NCBI GenBank assembly: GCA_949987705.1
Contig: OX465281.1
Coordinates: 190,699,112 to 190,763,111, forward strand
Origin: Thereva unica
Taxonomy: Eukaryota; Arthropoda; Insecta; Diptera; Therevidae
Length of the DNA stretch: 64,000 nt
Direction: 5' to 3'
In this document: piece after piece, positions 63,386 through 64,000 of the stretch
Position numbering within the stretch: the stretch's first letter is position 1
Layout: each line of letters opens with the position of its first letter
Translations under genes and position numbers: made by a program
The notes under the pieces: generated by a model
What the model saw: the letters and a program-made list of their open reading frames with translations, nothing else
Databases searched by the model: none
What the model was told of the DNA's origin: nothing

Positions 63386-64000
63386 TGTATGTCTACAAAT
63401 TGAAACAATTCCAAACATATTCTAACTTCTGTCTCAATTTCTTTCAACGCGATACGAAACTATCACCAGCATCATGCATGCAGCTCAAGATAAATCTCTA
63501 AAACTAAAAATAAACAACTTAAAAACTCACAATGAATAAAAATCAAGAGGCATGACTCTTAGGAAGGCATCAAGCGAGGAAAAACCGATAAAGAGTTGTA
63601 AAGTGAGAGATTATCTCAATTTTCTTGTAAAACATCTTTATAAATGATTGACACAAGTTTATTGTTCAAGGGCGTTGACCTCAGCTTCTTGTATTATTTA
63701 TTAGCATAAGAAATTAGGACAGTATGATGCTTGACTTTATATAATTTATATTTAAAACTAAAGTACGTACGACCTCCAACATGAACAAATTTAAAAATAT
63801 TTTCCTCGTAACCAATGCTAATATATTTTAAAATAAATAAAAGCTTTTCTGTGTGTGTGTGAGTCTAAATTTGAAACATCATCAAAACAAATAATAATAA
63901 TACATTATTATGTAACATTAAGAATTTTATTACCTAATATATTTTGTAATCAAGGCACTGTCAATTAACGTAATGCAGATTTGTCTGCCGTCGTCTATCT
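63386..64000. other. Non-coding, nothing recognised
   Basis: AT-rich; a short (GT)n at 63851-63862. No gene supported. Confidence 0.45.

Overview
The window is a stretch of animal, almost certainly insect, chromosome: AT-rich, with introns mostly under 80 bp and a dense graveyard of nested transposable elements. The decisive host signal is a spliced odorant receptor gene (7tm_6 family, found only in insects) on the + strand, exons 37176-38270 and 46472-46751. A second probable host exon, the last exon of an unidentified gene on the - strand, lies at 55386-55577. I cannot fix the insect order from what is here.

Layout. 1-629: dispersed repeat and a (TA)n tract. 630-4433: young Gypsy-type LTR element (- strand), an internal-deletion derivative that keeps gag. 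5312-11396: a 6.1 kb PIF/Harbinger-like element (TTA target duplication) with a decayed Myb/SANT-like gene on the - strand, itself hit by a TA-flanked TIR element, a 1 kb foldback, a small MITE and a self-nested MITE pair. 12955-15136: LINE tail and MITE debris. 15137-20615: PIF nuclease fragment, then a BEL/Pao element (+) broken by a TIR element carrying Helitron pieces and by a PIF-type MITE that carries the start of a MADF domain. 20616-36769: second Gypsy copy (+), split by two hAT-like insertions with perfect 8-bp duplications; the second (26723-35085) holds a Mag-like Gypsy element, a Helitron with a 126-bp satellite and smaller TIR elements.

37176-46751: odorant receptor; its 8.2 kb seventh intron holds a LINE interrupted by a solo LTR, which is interrupted by an almost intact RTE-type retrotransposon, each level marked by its own target duplication. 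47348-51835: third Gypsy copy, its LTR split by a TIR element that carries a 5'-truncated RTE copy. 52370-63231: CR1-like and other LINE fragments, Tc1 and pogo/Tigger remnants, foldbacks and the small host exon. 63386-64000: nothing recognised.

How the parts work together: apart from the receptor and the lone exon, the genes here are parasites and their relics. The Gypsy family shows a gag-pol arrangement with a GGGAAAC slip site just before the gag stop in copy 2, and a fused, shortened version in copy 1. The order of insertion can be read from the nesting. No complete, clearly active element is present; the best preserved are the RTE at 40345-43480 (one frameshift) and the gag of Gypsy copy 1.
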